A DNA stretch of 64,000 nucleotides from RI-231 sp041394905 (lineage in GTDB: Bacteria > Acidobacteriota > Terriglobia > Bryobacterales > UBA6623), in the NCBI GenBank assembly GCA_041394905.1, contig JAWKHJ010000007.1:1-64000 (forward strand), in the 5' to 3' direction. The stretch's first letter is position 1. Each line of letters starts with the position of its first letter. This document shows positions 53,765 to 63,082 of this stretch, one piece after another. The notes beneath the pieces are model-generated. The model ran no database searches. It saw nothing but the letters and a program-made list of their open reading frames with translations, and was not told the DNA's origin. Made by a program: the position numbers and the translations under genes.

Positions 53765-56700
53765 TCAGAATAAGAGCTTCACCCCAAACTGAATCTCGCG
53801 ACCGTTCCGCGCCGAGAGGATCCGCCCGAACCCGGGAGTGCCGAAGAAGATGTTCGGATTGCGGAAGTTCGGCGTATTGAACATGTTGAAGAGCTCGGTG
53901 CGCAGTTGCAGCGTCAAGGCGTCGTTGAGCTTGGCGTTCTTGTTGAGCGAAAAGTTCACCTCGTGCAGCGGCGGCCCTTGGACGATGTTCCGGCCGGCGT
54001 TGCCGAACGACCCGTAAGCCGGCATGGCAAAGGCGGCAGGGTTGATCCACTGCGCCGGATCCGGGTTCGCGAAGTTGGGGTCGCCAACCAGGTTGGGGCG
54101 ATCGCCTGCGCCGAAGCCCTGGATCGACTGCCCGGTATTGGAATTGTCGAGCTCGCCGGGCAGAGCGACCGTGTAGGGCTGGCCAGACTGCAACGTCACC
54201 ACGCCGTTCACGCGCCAGCCGGCGAGGATCTGCTTCGCCGTCCCGCGCAGCTTGCGGCCGCCCGGCAACTCGTAGGCGAAGCTACCCACGAAGCGCTGCG
54301 GCGTATCGAAGCTCGAGCGGCCGCGCTCGGCCGAGGTGTCGTAGCTGTTCTGCGGAAAATTCGCGTCGCCGGCCGAAGGGAAGAAGTTCGAAGCATTGTC
54401 GATCGAACGCGACCAGGTGTAGCTGAACAGCCCGGTGAGCCCATCCTGGAAGCGGCACTGCGCCGAAAGTTGCAGGCTGTGGTAGACCGAATCGAACGAC
54501 GACTCGATTTGGTTGATATCGGAAAAGAATGGCAGTGGCCGCAGATTGGGCTGCGCCGCGCTCGGTGCGGGTTGGTTGATGTCGCGCGAGCCCAACAAGT
54601 GGACGCCACGCGTCCCCACATACCCGGCCGTCAACACCAGCTCGCCCGAAATCTCCTGCTGCACCGAGAAGCTCCAGTTCTGGGCGTAGCCCGACACGAG
54701 GTTGGGATCGTAGGTCAGCGCGCTGGGCGGCAGCGGCGCCGCTCCGCCGCTCGGCCACGGGTCGTGGATCAGGATCGGCGACGTGGCCGAGGGATAGAAG
54801 AGCTCCGTGTTGAAGAAGGGCGGGTTGAAATAGATGCCCTGCCCGGCCGCGAGCGGCGAGAAGTTGTAGTGCAACCCGTAGCCGGCGCGCACGACCCTGG
54901 TGCGCGAGCCGCCCGGGCTCCACGCCAAGCCCACGCGCGGCGCGAAATTGTTTCTGTCAGCGCGGTAGCCGCCGCGCGGGACGCCGTTGGTCCCCAGTTG
55001 GACGATCTGCGTCGTCGCCTGGTCATAGATCGCCGCCGCGTCGTAGGCGTCGTAGACAGGCTGATTCAGCTCATAGCGGAGCCCCAAGTGCAGCGTCAGA
55101 TCCGAGCGCACCCGCCAAGCGTCGTCCACGAATAGGTTCGTGGCGCTCGAGCGCTGGTTCTGCGCGCTGTCGCTGCGTGCAGCGAGCGTAAAGGTCGGCA
55201 GCCCCTTCAGCAGATCGGCGAAGGCGCTCTGGGTATACGCGAAATCGGTGAAGGAGAGTTGGCCGCGCGAAAGCACGTCGCGGAATGCGTTGCCGGCAAT
55301 CCAACGCTGCTCGAACCCCGCTTCGAGGGAATGACGGCCGTGCGTGTGGCTCAGCGTGTCGGAGATCTGCCACGAATCCATCACCGAATCGCCCGGGTTG
55401 TTGAATTCGTCGCCCAGTGAGGACAGGCCCGTCACCTGGATGAAGCTCAGCCCCAGATCGCGCGGCCGCGCGGCGTAATCGGGCAGCCCGACTGTTTGGT
55501 TGATCGAAACGCCGGCGTTCTGCTGGAAGATCCGGGTCGCCACCCGGTTGAAGCCGAAACGGACGTCGTTGACCCAGCGCGAACCGAACGAGTGCGTCTC
55601 GCCCAGCATCAGGTTCTGGCCTCGCTCGGCTACGTCATTGCCATATCCGGGCACGTTTGAGAACTGTTGCGCCGCGAAGGGCTCGAAGCGGTCGCGGTCG
55701 GCAAAGCTGTAGCGGCCCGACAGCGTACCCGCGCCAAGCCGCTGGTCCAAGCGAATGTCGAACTTGTTCGTGTCGTCGCGCAGCGTGGGCGCGGAGACGA
55801 AGTTCTGCCCCGCGGCGGCGCGGTTGGGCAGCGGATAAAGAGCAGCGACGGCTTGACCGACCGGGTGGAGGTAGGCCGCCGGCACCCGTCCGTTCGGGAA
55901 AGGTTGGAACGTCGAGAAGTCGATCGGCTGGGGCAGCGCGCTTTGCGAGAAATCGCCCTGCCGCTCGGCGGCGGTCGGGGTGTTGGTGGTGCGCGTGACC
56001 GCGCGGCGTTCGCGCAGGCCTTCGAAGTCAACGAAGAAGAAGGTCGAGCGCCGGACGACAGGGCCGCCGAGCGAGAACCCGAACTGATTGCGCCGCAGCG
56101 CGGGTTGGGCGGCGTCGGGCCGGTCGAAGAAGTTGCGCGCATCGAGCGCGTCGTTGCGCAGGAACTCGTAGACCGAGCCATGGAACTGGTTGCCGCCGCG
56201 CTTCAAGGCGACCGCCACCTGGCCGCCGGAGTTGCGGCCCAAGCCGGCGTCCGCGTTGGCGGTCTGCAGGCGAAACTCCTCGATGGCGTCAACCGCCGGG
56301 GTAAACGTGAAGCTGTTTAGCGTGGGATCTATCGCATAGACGCCGTCGTAGACAAAGGAGTTGGCGTTCTCGCGCGCGCCGGCGGCCTGAAAGGCGAAGC
56401 GTCCGCGCTCAGTCCCCGGCGATCCGGCCGCAGCCGGCGTCGTGCCCGCGACGAGCAGTGCAAGCTCCATCCAGTTGCGGCCGTCCAGCGGCAAGTTGAC
56501 GATGTAGTTGTTCGGAATCACGGCTCCTACCGCGGCCGACTCCTGCTCGAGCAGCGGCGCCTCGGCGGTTACCGTCACTTGCTGCCGGTCCTCGCCAATC
56601 ACCAGCCGGAAGTCCTCGCGAACGTTGGCCGCGACTCGCACGGTGACGTCTTCGCGCAGCTCAGACTGGAAGCCGGCGGCGGTGATCTCGAGCCGGTAGC

Positions 56701-56923
56701 GCCCGGCCGGCAGCCCGGCGAATCCGTACGCTCCATTGGCGCCGCTCTCGGTGGTCCGTTCAGCGCCGGTCGCCGAATCGGTCAGCGTCAAGGCGGCATT
56801 GCGTACGACCTGTCCGGAAGGATCGGAAACGAGCCCGCGAATCGAGCCTTCGACAGCTTGCGCGAGCGCGTCGCCGCCAAACGCAGCAAACAAAAAGAAC
56901 AAGGGAAAAATCTTTGCACTCAT
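53765..56923 (-). CDS. TonB-dependent, Oar-like outer-membrane receptor (second)
   Basis: 1052 residues from ATG 56923. The signal peptide ends near 'FAAFGGDALAQ'. A carboxypeptidase-regulatory-like domain follows at about 25-110 ('IRGLVSDPSGQVVRNAALT', 'AGLPAGRYRLEITAAGFQS'), then plug elements ('NLPLDGRNWMELALLVAGT', 'SGGQVAVALKRGGNQFHGS') and a long barrel with repeated aromatic strands, ending 'REIQFGVKLLF'. Same class as the protein at 17792-21265. It should take up a large substrate, which is unknown. No regulator or enzyme is clearly paired with it. The frame is intact throughout. Confidence 0.92.
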   Translation of the reverse strand: MSAKIFPLFFLFAAFGGDALAQAVEGSIRGLVSDPSGQVVRNAALTLTDSATGAERTTESGANGAYGFAGLPAGRYRLEITAAGFQSELREDVTVRVAANVREDFRLVIGEDRQQVTVTAEAPLLEQESAAVGAVIPNNYIVNLPLDGRNWMELALLVAGTTPAAAGSPGTERGRFAFQAAGARENANSFVYDGVYAIDPTLNSFTFTPAVDAIEEFRLQTANADAGLGRNSGGQVAVALKRGGNQFHGSVYEFLRNDALDARNFFDRPDAAQPALRRNQFGFSLGGPVVRRSTFFFVDFEGLRERRAVTRTTNTPTAAERQGDFSQSALPQPIDFSTFQPFPNGRVPAAYLHPVGQAVAALYPLPNRAAAGQNFVSAPTLRDDTNKFDIRLDQRLGAGTLSGRYSFADRDRFEPFAAQQFSNVPGYGNDVAERGQNLMLGETHSFGSRWVNDVRFGFNRVATRIFQQNAGVSINQTVGLPDYAARPRDLGLSFIQVTGLSSLGDEFNNPGDSVMDSWQISDTLSHTHGRHSLEAGFEQRWIAGNAFRDVLSRGQLSFTDFAYTQSAFADLLKGLPTFTLAARSDSAQNQRSSATNLFVDDAWRVRSDLTLHLGLRYELNQPVYDAYDAAAIYDQATTQIVQLGTNGVPRGGYRADRNNFAPRVGLAWSPGGSRTRVVRAGYGLHYNFSPLAAGQGIYFNPPFFNTELFYPSATSPILIHDPWPSGGAAPLPPSALTYDPNLVSGYAQNWSFSVQQEISGELVLTAGYVGTRGVHLLGSRDINQPAPSAAQPNLRPLPFFSDINQIESSFDSVYHSLQLSAQCRFQDGLTGLFSYTWSRSIDNASNFFPSAGDANFPQNSYDTSAERGRSSFDTPQRFVGSFAYELPGGRKLRGTAKQILAGWRVNGVVTLQSGQPYTVALPGELDNSNTGQSIQGFGAGDRPNLVGDPNFANPDPAQWINPAAFAMPAYGSFGNAGRNIVQGPPLHEVNFSLNKNAKLNDALTLQLRTELFNMFNTPNFRNPNIFFGTPGFGRILSARNGREIQFGVKLLF

Positions 56924-57003
56924 TGGAAATGACAACTGCCGCGGGAACAGCAAGATAAGACCCCGGAACACACGTCGGGGTTACGGAATGGCAAGAGGAC
57001 GTC

Positions 57004-57465
57004 TTAGTCGCGGCTGAGCACGAAGTCCGTCTCGTACATCTCATAGACGGTCGGCCGCATGCCAAGCTTCTGATACGTGCGCTGCGCCCGGCGGTTCTCG
57101 CGCTCGACGTAGAGCCTCAACCCGCAGACATCGCCCGCCTCGCGTGCACGCCGCACCGCGTCCTCGTAGAGCGTCGAGTAGACGCCCCGGCCGCGGCTCT
57201 CGGGCCGCACGTAGACGCTCTGCACCCACCAGAACACGCCGTTGCGCCAGTCGCTCCACTCGTAGGTGATCAGCAGCTGGCCGACGACCGTGCCTTCCTC
57301 TTCGGCGACCAAGTAAAAACCCTTCGCCGGATCGGCCACCACCGCGGCCACGCCAGCGCGCAACCGCTCGCCGTCAAGCTCGAGATGCTCGGTCTCGAGC
57401 GCCATCGCGGCATTGAACGCGGCCAGGACGGTCGGCGGATCGGCCAGCCGGATCGACAAGGGCAT
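57004..57465 (-). CDS. GNAT family N-acetyltransferase
   Basis: 153 residues from ATG 57465. GNAT motifs: 'GFYLVAEEEGTVVGQLLIT', 'FWWVQSVYVRPESRGRGVY' (acetyl-CoA-binding loop R-x-x-G-x-G/A), 'STLYEDAVRRAREAGDVCG' and 'LYVERENRRAQRTYQKLGM'. It transfers an acetyl group from acetyl-CoA to an unknown amine. The much longer open frame upstream is antisense to the Gfo/Idh gene and is not real. The gene is divergent from that oxidoreductase, 84 bases apart. Confidence 0.92.
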   Translation of the reverse strand: MPLSIRLADPPTVLAAFNAAMALETEHLELDGERLRAGVAAVVADPAKGFYLVAEEEGTVVGQLLITYEWSDWRNGVFWWVQSVYVRPESRGRGVYSTLYEDAVRRAREAGDVCGLRLYVERENRRAQRTYQKLGMRPTVYEMYETDFVLSRD

Positions 57466-57549
57466 GTGCAAAGGATAGCCATTGCTCGCCCAACCGGAAA
57501 TGGCTGAGAACGGACAACAGGCGACCAGCGCTGCTACCCTGTCGTGTTC

Positions 57550-58515
57550 ATGGCGGACGTGCGCTGGGGATTGATCGGCTGTGGCGACATCGCGCGCAAG
57601 CGCGTGGCGCCGGCTTTGCGCGACGCCGAGGGCGGCCGGCTCGTCTCCGTCAGCCGCGCACGCGCCGACCTCGCCGCGGACTTTGCCAAGGAGTTCGGGG
57701 CCGCCAAGTGGTACCCCGACTGGCGCGGGCAGGTGCACGATTCCGACATCGACGCCGTCTACATCGCCACGCCCGTCGACCTGCACGCCCAGCAGACCGT
57801 CGCCGCCGCCGAGGCCGGCAAGCACGTACTTTGCGAGAAGCCCATGGCGCTCGACGTCGCCTCGTGCGACCGCATGATCGCCGCCTGCAAGGCGAACAGC
57901 GTGCGGCTCGGAGTGGCCTACTACCGGCGCTTCTACCCGGTCGTCAAGCGCATCAAGGAGATGCTCGACTGGGAGGAATTCGGACGCATCGTCATCGCGC
58001 AAGTCAACGCCTTCGAGTCGTTCAACCCCAAGCCGTGGGAGCCGCGCGCCTGGCTGGTCGACCCGGCCCAGGCCGGCGGCGGGCCGATGATGGACTTCGG
58101 CTCGCACCGAGTCGAGCTGCTTCTGAACCTGCTCGGACCGGTCGGCGACGTCAAGGGCTTTCTCGACCGCATCCGTTTCGACCGCAAGGTCGAGGACACC
58201 GGCCTGGCGGTGATGCGCTTCGAAGGCGGGGCCCGCGCGCAGATCACCGTCACGCACGCCGCAGCCGAGCCGCGCGACACGCTCGACATCTACGGCACGG
58301 CCGGCTCGATCCACGTCGAGTCCTTGAATCGCGGCGACTTGCGCATTGTCGGCCAGTTCGGCGACCGCCAGGAGTCACACCCGCCGCACGCCAATCTGCA
58401 TCAGCCCTTGGTCGAAGACTTCATCCAGGCGCTGCGCAAGATGCGCGAACCGGCGGTGAGCGGAGAGGCAGGACGCGACGTGCAGCGCGTGCTCGAGACG
58501 ATTTATCGCGAATGA
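57550..58515 (+). CDS. Gfo/Idh/MocA family oxidoreductase, cytoplasmic
   Basis: 321 residues from ATG 57550: 'RWGLIGCGDIARKRVAPAL' (nucleotide-binding), 'DIDAVYIATPVDLHAQQTV', 'KHVLCEKPMALDVASCDRM' (EKP signature) and 'MMDFGSHRVELLLNLLG'. There is no leader, unlike the homologue at 45968. It should reduce or oxidise a sugar or inositol-like substrate with NAD(P). Its TGA overlaps the ATG of the UPF0102 gene (ATGA), so both are translated from one message. Confidence 0.93.
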   Translation: MADVRWGLIGCGDIARKRVAPALRDAEGGRLVSVSRARADLAADFAKEFGAAKWYPDWRGQVHDSDIDAVYIATPVDLHAQQTVAAAEAGKHVLCEKPMALDVASCDRMIAACKANSVRLGVAYYRRFYPVVKRIKEMLDWEEFGRIVIAQVNAFESFNPKPWEPRAWLVDPAQAGGGPMMDFGSHRVELLLNLLGPVGDVKGFLDRIRFDRKVEDTGLAVMRFEGGARAQITVTHAAAEPRDTLDIYGTAGSIHVESLNRGDLRIVGQFGDRQESHPPHANLHQPLVEDFIQALRKMREPAVSGEAGRDVQRVLETIYRE

Positions 58516-58979
58516 TCTCAGCCTGGATCGCGAAGCTGCGCTCCCTCGCCGATCGGGAGCTTCCGCAGCGCCTCCGCGACGGCAGGAGAGGAGAGGAGCT
58601 GGCCTACCGCCACTTGCAGCGCGAAGGTTACAAGGTGGTTGCGCGCAACTACCGCTCGAAGTCGGGCAAGGGCGAGATCGACCTGCTCGGCTGGGACGGC
58701 GAGATGCTGGCCTGCGTGGAGGTCAAGACGCGCAAGAACGCCGACTTCGGCCGGCCGGAGGAGTTCGTCGGCTCGGAAAAGCAGCGCCACTTGATCCAGG
58801 CCGCCCACAACTACGCGCGCCGCGCCAAGGTCGACCCGGCGCGGCTGCGTTATGACGTGGTGAGCGTGGTCCTCGAACCCGAACCCGTGATCGAGCTCTA
58901 CAAGGATGTCTTCACCGAACGAAGAGCCCCGGCGTTACCCGCGCTGAGATCCGGCGCGACCTGCGCGGCGATCCCGTGA
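58512..58979 (+). CDS. UPF0102 (YraN) family nuclease-like protein
   Basis: The ATG at 58512 overlaps the preceding stop. The protein has the YraN core: 'GRRGEELAYRHLQREGYKV', 'VARNYRSKSGKGEIDLLGW', 'EMLACVEVKTRKNADFGRP' and 'AHNYARRAKVDPARLRYDV', with the GEIDLL and EVKTR motifs of the PD-(D/E)XK fold. It is a putative endonuclease of unknown role, common in bacteria. The natural C-terminus is near residue 135; the last about 20 residues run into the overlapping GalT start and may reflect a frame change there. Confidence 0.9.
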   Translation: MISAWIAKLRSLADRELPQRLRDGRRGEELAYRHLQREGYKVVARNYRSKSGKGEIDLLGWDGEMLACVEVKTRKNADFGRPEEFVGSEKQRHLIQAAHNYARRAKVDPARLRYDVVSVVLEPEPVIELYKDVFTERRAPALPALRSGATCAAIP

Positions 58980-59876
58980 TCGTCTCGCCCGGGCGCGCCG
59001 GCCGGCCCAACGACTTTCGCGGCGACGGTGCAGACCGCCGCCGGACGTGCCCGTTCTGCGCCGGGCGGGAAGACCAGACGCCGCCCGAGGTCGACGCCGT
59101 GCGCGAGCCGGGCTCGCAACCCGACCAACCCGGCTGGAGCGTGCGCGTCGTCCCGAATCGCTACCCGGCCGTGCCGCGGCATGCCGAAGGCCAGGGGCTG
59201 TGGGGCCTGCACGAGGTCGTGATCGAGACCCCCGAGCACGATCGCTCGCTCGCCGACCTGTCCGTCGAGCGGACCGCCGACGTGCTGCGCATCTTCCAAC
59301 GCCGCCTGCGCGCCGCGCGCGACGGACGGCATCGAGTACGCCTGCATCTTCAAGAATCACGGCCCCGAAGCCGGCGCCTCGCTCGAACACTCGCATTCGC
59401 AACTGCTCGCCGTGCCATTCGTGCCGCGCCGGATCGCCGAGGAAGCCGAGACGATTCGCCGCGGCAGTTTCCCAACGCCTGCGCAACGCGCGGCCGGTGG
59501 CTGAGTCGCGAGGCTTGAAGGCCTTCTGCCCGCCCGATTCGCGCATGCCGTACGAGGTTTGGGTTGCGCCCATCGAGCCGGCGGCGGCGTTCGAAGACGC
59601 TCCGGAAGAGTTGATCCTGCAAGCGGCCGAGATGCTCCACGGCCTGCTCGGCGCGATGAACGCGATCCTCGAGCGGCCGCCGTATCACCTGCTGCTCTAC
59701 ACCGCACCTTTCGCCGCGCCCGACGGCTTCCATTGGCGCATCGAGATCGCCCCCGCATGGCGCGCATCGCCGGCTTCGAGCTCGCCACCGGCGTCTTCGT
59801 CAATCAAACCGACCCGGAAAAGGCCACCGAAGACTACCGCCGCGCGCTCGGGGCGCCCGGGGACAGTCACGGGTGA
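58906..59876 (+). CDS. Galactose-1-phosphate uridylyltransferase-like protein (frameshifted)
   Basis: Likely ATG 58906 (MSSPNEEPRRYPR) inside the end of the UPF0102 gene, then 'AEIRRDLRGDPVIVSPGRA', 'TCPFCAGREDQTPPE', 'VRVVPNRYPAVPRH' and 'GLHEVVIETPEHDRSLADL'. A frame change near 59325 gives 'DGIEYACIFKNHGPEAGAS' and the active-site segment 'LEHSHSQLLAVPFVP'. Later frames give 'SRMPYEVWVAPIEPAAAFE', 'FHWRIEIAP' and 'GFELATGVFVNQTDPEKA', ending at 59876. The HIT-like fold transfers UMP between sugar phosphates. The catalytic triplet reads H-S-H instead of the classical H-P-H. About five frame changes. Confidence 0.82.
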
Positions 59877-59883
59877 CAACAGC

Positions 59884-61236
59884 TCACGCCGTCTGGGTCG
59901 ACTCTTCCGACTGCGGTGTTGAGGCCGCAAAATCCCGGAGTTCTGGGATCTGGATGCGAATGCGCGTCCCACCGCCGGTGCGGTTCTCGATCGTCATCTG
60001 GAAATCGTTGCCGAACAGCACGCTCAGCCGCTCGTGGACGTTGCCGATCCCGATGCCGGCCTGGAAGACGATCGGCAGCACCTCTTCCGGGATGCCCACT
60101 CCGTCGTCCTCCACCTCGATCTGGAGCCGCCCGCCGCGGTGCGCGCTGCGCAGCCAGATGGAGCCGCCGCTGACCTTCGGCCCCAGCCCGTGCTTGATCG
60201 AGTTCTCGACCAGGGGCTGCAACACCATGCTCGGCACCAGCTTGTCGAGCGTCTCGGGGTCGAATTCCTCGTGGACGCGCAGCTTGTCACCAAAGCGCAC
60301 CTGCTCGATCTCGAGGTAGTTCTCGATGAAGCGCAGCTCGTCGCGCAGCGGCGCCAGCGCCTCCTGGCTGCGCATCAGCCGCCGCAGGATAGCCGAGAGC
60401 TTGACGATCACCTCGCGCGCCATGTCGCGGTCGCTGCGAATCAGAGACGCCACCGAGTTGAGCGTGTTGAACAGGAAGTGCGGATTGATCTGGCTCGATA
60501 GGTTGCGCAGGCGCGCCTGCATCAGCAGACGCTGCTGCTCCTCGAGCTTCCACTCGTTGCGGCTGTGGTCCCAGACCTTCAAGTTCAGCCCGATGCACGC
60601 CACGGTTGAGAAATAGATCGCGACCATCGTGAACGTGCTCAGCCCGTCGTCCTTCGAGAACATCGTGAACAACCAGCCGTGATGCTCGAAAGCATGGCCG
60701 ACGGACTGGCGCAGGAACTCGATGGCGAAGCAGGTGAACAGCAGCAGCATCTGGAACGCCGACTCGGGGCTGGGCAGCCGCCGCACCCAGTTGGAGATTG
60801 TGAATGGGAAAAACGGCGAGAAGCGCCAGATCTCCTCGTCGCTCGGAGCGATGTCGCGTAATACGCCGCCCAGGGCGCCCACACCCACCAGCAGCGGGAT
60901 CGCCAGCCATTCGTGCGGCGAGGTCAAAAACGCCGCCGGCAGCGCCATTACGCCGCCAGCCGCCAACCCGGTGATGTAGCCGCCCACCAGCCCCGAGACG
61001 AAGGCGCCTTCGAGCGCGAGCTCCGCGGCATCGTACTTGAGAACGATGCGCACCAGCGTGCCGCAGGCGAACATGACGCCGAACAGCAGCCCCAGCTCGG
61101 CGCGCTGCTTGAACGTCCGCCGCTCGCGCATCAGCATGCGCCGCGCAAACGAAAAGCGCAGCAGGATGCTCGCCATCGACGCGATGACGGCCACCCGAAC
61201 CAGCAGCTTAACTAGGATGGTTTCTTCGACGCCCAT
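59884..61236 (-). CDS. LytS-type membrane sensor histidine kinase
   Basis: 450 residues from ATG 61236. About six membrane segments lie at residues 1-230 in a 5TM-LYT-like arrangement ('LLFGVMFACGTLVRIVL', 'GAFVSGLVGGYITGLAAGG', 'AIPLLVGVGALGGVLRDIA'). A His_kinase domain follows with 'LSSQINPHFLFNTLNSVAS' (phospho-His in NPHFLFN), then an ATPase domain with 'VLQPLVENSIKHGL', 'EDDGVGIPE' and 'GIGIGNVHERLSVLFG'. Such kinases sense envelope or solute signals and act on LytTR-type response regulators. None is in the window. It is divergent from ribA. Confidence 0.93.
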   Translation of the reverse strand: MGVEETILVKLLVRVAVIASMASILLRFSFARRMLMRERRTFKQRAELGLLFGVMFACGTLVRIVLKYDAAELALEGAFVSGLVGGYITGLAAGGVMALPAAFLTSPHEWLAIPLLVGVGALGGVLRDIAPSDEEIWRFSPFFPFTISNWVRRLPSPESAFQMLLLFTCFAIEFLRQSVGHAFEHHGWLFTMFSKDDGLSTFTMVAIYFSTVACIGLNLKVWDHSRNEWKLEEQQRLLMQARLRNLSSQINPHFLFNTLNSVASLIRSDRDMAREVIVKLSAILRRLMRSQEALAPLRDELRFIENYLEIEQVRFGDKLRVHEEFDPETLDKLVPSMVLQPLVENSIKHGLGPKVSGGSIWLRSAHRGGRLQIEVEDDGVGIPEEVLPIVFQAGIGIGNVHERLSVLFGNDFQMTIENRTGGGTRIRIQIPELRDFAASTPQSEESTQTA

Positions 61237-61318
61237 CGGGGCCCGAGGCGGGACCTCGTTATAATACAAATCGTAACGTCCCCAGCCGGCGCCGCCAAGC
61301 CGGCAACTGAGTACGCCA

Positions 61319-61942
61319 GTGTCCAAGTCCGCAGTTTCCGCCCGGATCGAGGCCGTCGCGGATGCGTCGCTCCCTACCTCTTACGGGGAGTTTCGCATTC
61401 TCGGTTTCCGCGGTTTTTTCGAAGGCAAAGAATACGAGATGATCGCCCTGAAGATGGGTGATCTGACGGCGACGGAGCCCGCGCCGTTGGTTCGCGTGCA
61501 TTCGCAGTGCATGACCGGCGAGGTCTTTGGCAGCCAACGCTGCGACTGCGGCCCGCAGCTCCAAATGGCTATGCGGATGATCTCCGAGGCCGGCAACGGC
61601 GTCCTCATTTACGACCCGCAGGAAGGCCGGGGCATAGGATTGCTGAACAAGCTGCGCGCCTACGAGCTGCAAGATCGCGGAGCGGACACGGTCGAGGCGA
61701 ACGAGCAGCTGGGCTTCGCGGCCGATCTGCGCAACTATACGCTCTCGATTGCCGTGCTCGAAGCCCTAGGCGTGCATCGGGTGCGCTTTCTTTCAAACAA
61801 CCCGGCAAAGGTGAAGGCGCTCGTGGATGCGGGCATCGAGGTCGAGGAACGCATCCCATGCGAGCCGTCCGCCAGCGACCGCGCCGCGGCTTACCTGCAA
61901 ACCAAGAAGGAAAAGATGGGCCACCTGCTCGGTGGCGCCTAG
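61319..61942 (+). CDS. ribA: GTP cyclohydrolase II
   Basis: 207 residues, GTG start at 61319. Core motifs: 'VRVHSQCMTGEVFGSQRCD' followed by CGPQLQ (zinc-binding C-x10-C-x-C), 'NGVLIYDPQEGRGIGLLNK', 'LRAYELQDRGADTVEANEQ' and 'RFLSNNPAKVKALVDAGIE'. It converts GTP to the diaminopyrimidine that begins riboflavin synthesis. It is a stand-alone RibA, not fused to RibB. A TATAAT box at 61260-61265 is a possible -10, though no good -35 is visible. Convergent with the radical SAM gene. Confidence 0.96.
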   Translation: MSKSAVSARIEAVADASLPTSYGEFRILGFRGFFEGKEYEMIALKMGDLTATEPAPLVRVHSQCMTGEVFGSQRCDCGPQLQMAMRMISEAGNGVLIYDPQEGRGIGLLNKLRAYELQDRGADTVEANEQLGFAADLRNYTLSIAVLEALGVHRVRFLSNNPAKVKALVDAGIEVEERIPCEPSASDRAAAYLQTKKEKMGHLLGGA

Positions 61943-61981
61943 CTCTTCCGACTCGAGCCGCACTCGCGGTTCAAGCGGCCC

Positions 61982-62977
61982 TCAGTCGAACAAAGAGAGT
62001 TGTGCATGGTTGGGTGGCGGCGGTCCTCCCAAAGGCGGCGAAGACTCCAAGCCGTGCTCAGCACGAACTTGTCGAATGCGCTCCCGCAGAGCGTCGGCGT
62101 ATTCGCCACGCAGATAGGCGTTGCCGCCGTATTCGACACGGTAGGCCGCCACAAGCTCCGGAAACTCCTCCTCGAGAAACGGAAAGAACTGCTGTTGCGC
62201 ACTGGTTTTCAGAAACAAGATTCCCCCTCCAAAGTAAGTCGCCCCGGCTTGGCGGGCGGCGGCCGCGAGCGCACTCAGGCTGGCCCGCGAGCCGGTGATC
62301 CCCGGCATGACCGGATTTGCAAATACGCCGACGGCGAGGCCGGCGTCAGCCAAACGGCGAACCGCCGCTAAACGCAGATCCGGGCGCGGCGCGCGGGGTT
62401 CTAGCCGACGCGCGAGTTCGGGATCGACGGTAGTGACAGTAACGTTGATGCTCAAGCGGTTGCACGAAGCCACGCGCCGCAGTAGCTCAATGTCCCGTAC
62501 GATCAGGTCGGACTTCGTCGTAATCGAGAGGTCGCGGCCGCCGACCTCGGCAAAGACCTCGAGAATGGCCTTGGTGCGCTCGAAGCGGCGCTCGGCGGGT
62601 TGATATGGGTCGGTTCCAGTCCCGAGTGCAATCGCCCCAGAGCGCTTGCGCGCCAAGTCGCGCCGCAACAGCTTCGCCACGTCCGCCTTGGCGTAGATCT
62701 GCCGCTCGAAGAGCACGCCGTCATCCAACCCCATGAACTCGTGGGTGTAGCGCGCGTAGCAGTACTTGCAACCAATCTCGCAACCGCGATAAGGATTGAG
62801 GGTCCAGCGGAACGGCATGTTCGGGTTGGAACAGCGGTTGAGCAGACTGCGGCTCTCGATCTCGAAATACTCGACCTGCGCCTTGGTCCGCAGCGAACGC
62901 GACTCGGCGGCGAAGCGCGCGATGCCGACAAGGGCCGGCGGCGCAGGCGGGGCGGTCTCATCGAGCGGAAAGAGCAC
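61982..62977 (-). CDS. Radical SAM protein, SplB/PA0069-like
   Basis: 331 residues. The [4Fe-4S]/SAM motif is 'YRGCEIGCKYCYARYTHEFM' (C-x3-C-x2-C). Next come 'GAIALGTGTDPYQPAERRF', 'LSITTKSDLIVRDIELLRR', 'LSINVTVTTVDPELARRLE' and 'GVFANPVMPGITGSRASL', typical of the group related to spore-photoproduct lyase but of unknown substrate. The C-terminus is proline-rich ('GGPPPPNHAQLSLFD'). The family is often annotated as 'PA0069 family radical SAM protein'. Convergent with ribA. Confidence 0.92.
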   Translation of the reverse strand: MLFPLDETAPPAPPALVGIARFAAESRSLRTKAQVEYFEIESRSLLNRCSNPNMPFRWTLNPYRGCEIGCKYCYARYTHEFMGLDDGVLFERQIYAKADVAKLLRRDLARKRSGAIALGTGTDPYQPAERRFERTKAILEVFAEVGGRDLSITTKSDLIVRDIELLRRVASCNRLSINVTVTTVDPELARRLEPRAPRPDLRLAAVRRLADAGLAVGVFANPVMPGITGSRASLSALAAAARQAGATYFGGGILFLKTSAQQQFFPFLEEEFPELVAAYRVEYGGNAYLRGEYADALRERIRQVRAEHGLESSPPLGGPPPPNHAQLSLFD

Positions 62978-63037
62978 GTGCGTATGTTCGCCTTTTATTC
63001 GCTATCTTGTCAAGGCCGCCCTTAAACCAAGGATGCG

Positions 63038-63065
63038 TAGACGGATCGCACTCGTCATATATAAT
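63038..63065 (+). promoter_or_regulatory. Sigma-70-like promoter for the last gene
   Basis: A perfect -10 TATAAT at 63060-63065 and a weak -35 TAGACG at 63038-63043, spacing 16. It lies 17 bases before the start codon at 63083, giving a very short leader. Confidence 0.55.
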
Positions 63066-63082
63066 TCGTGCTACCGGTCCTC

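Noticed and set aside
57466..58314. Upstream extension of the GNAT open frame on the minus strand
   Set aside because: It runs antisense through the Gfo/Idh gene and lacks family similarity; the acetyltransferase starts at 57465.
61260..61265. TATAAT box between the LytS-like gene and ribA as a promoter
   Set aside because: No convincing -35 on either strand at the right spacing, so I did not list it as a separate feature.
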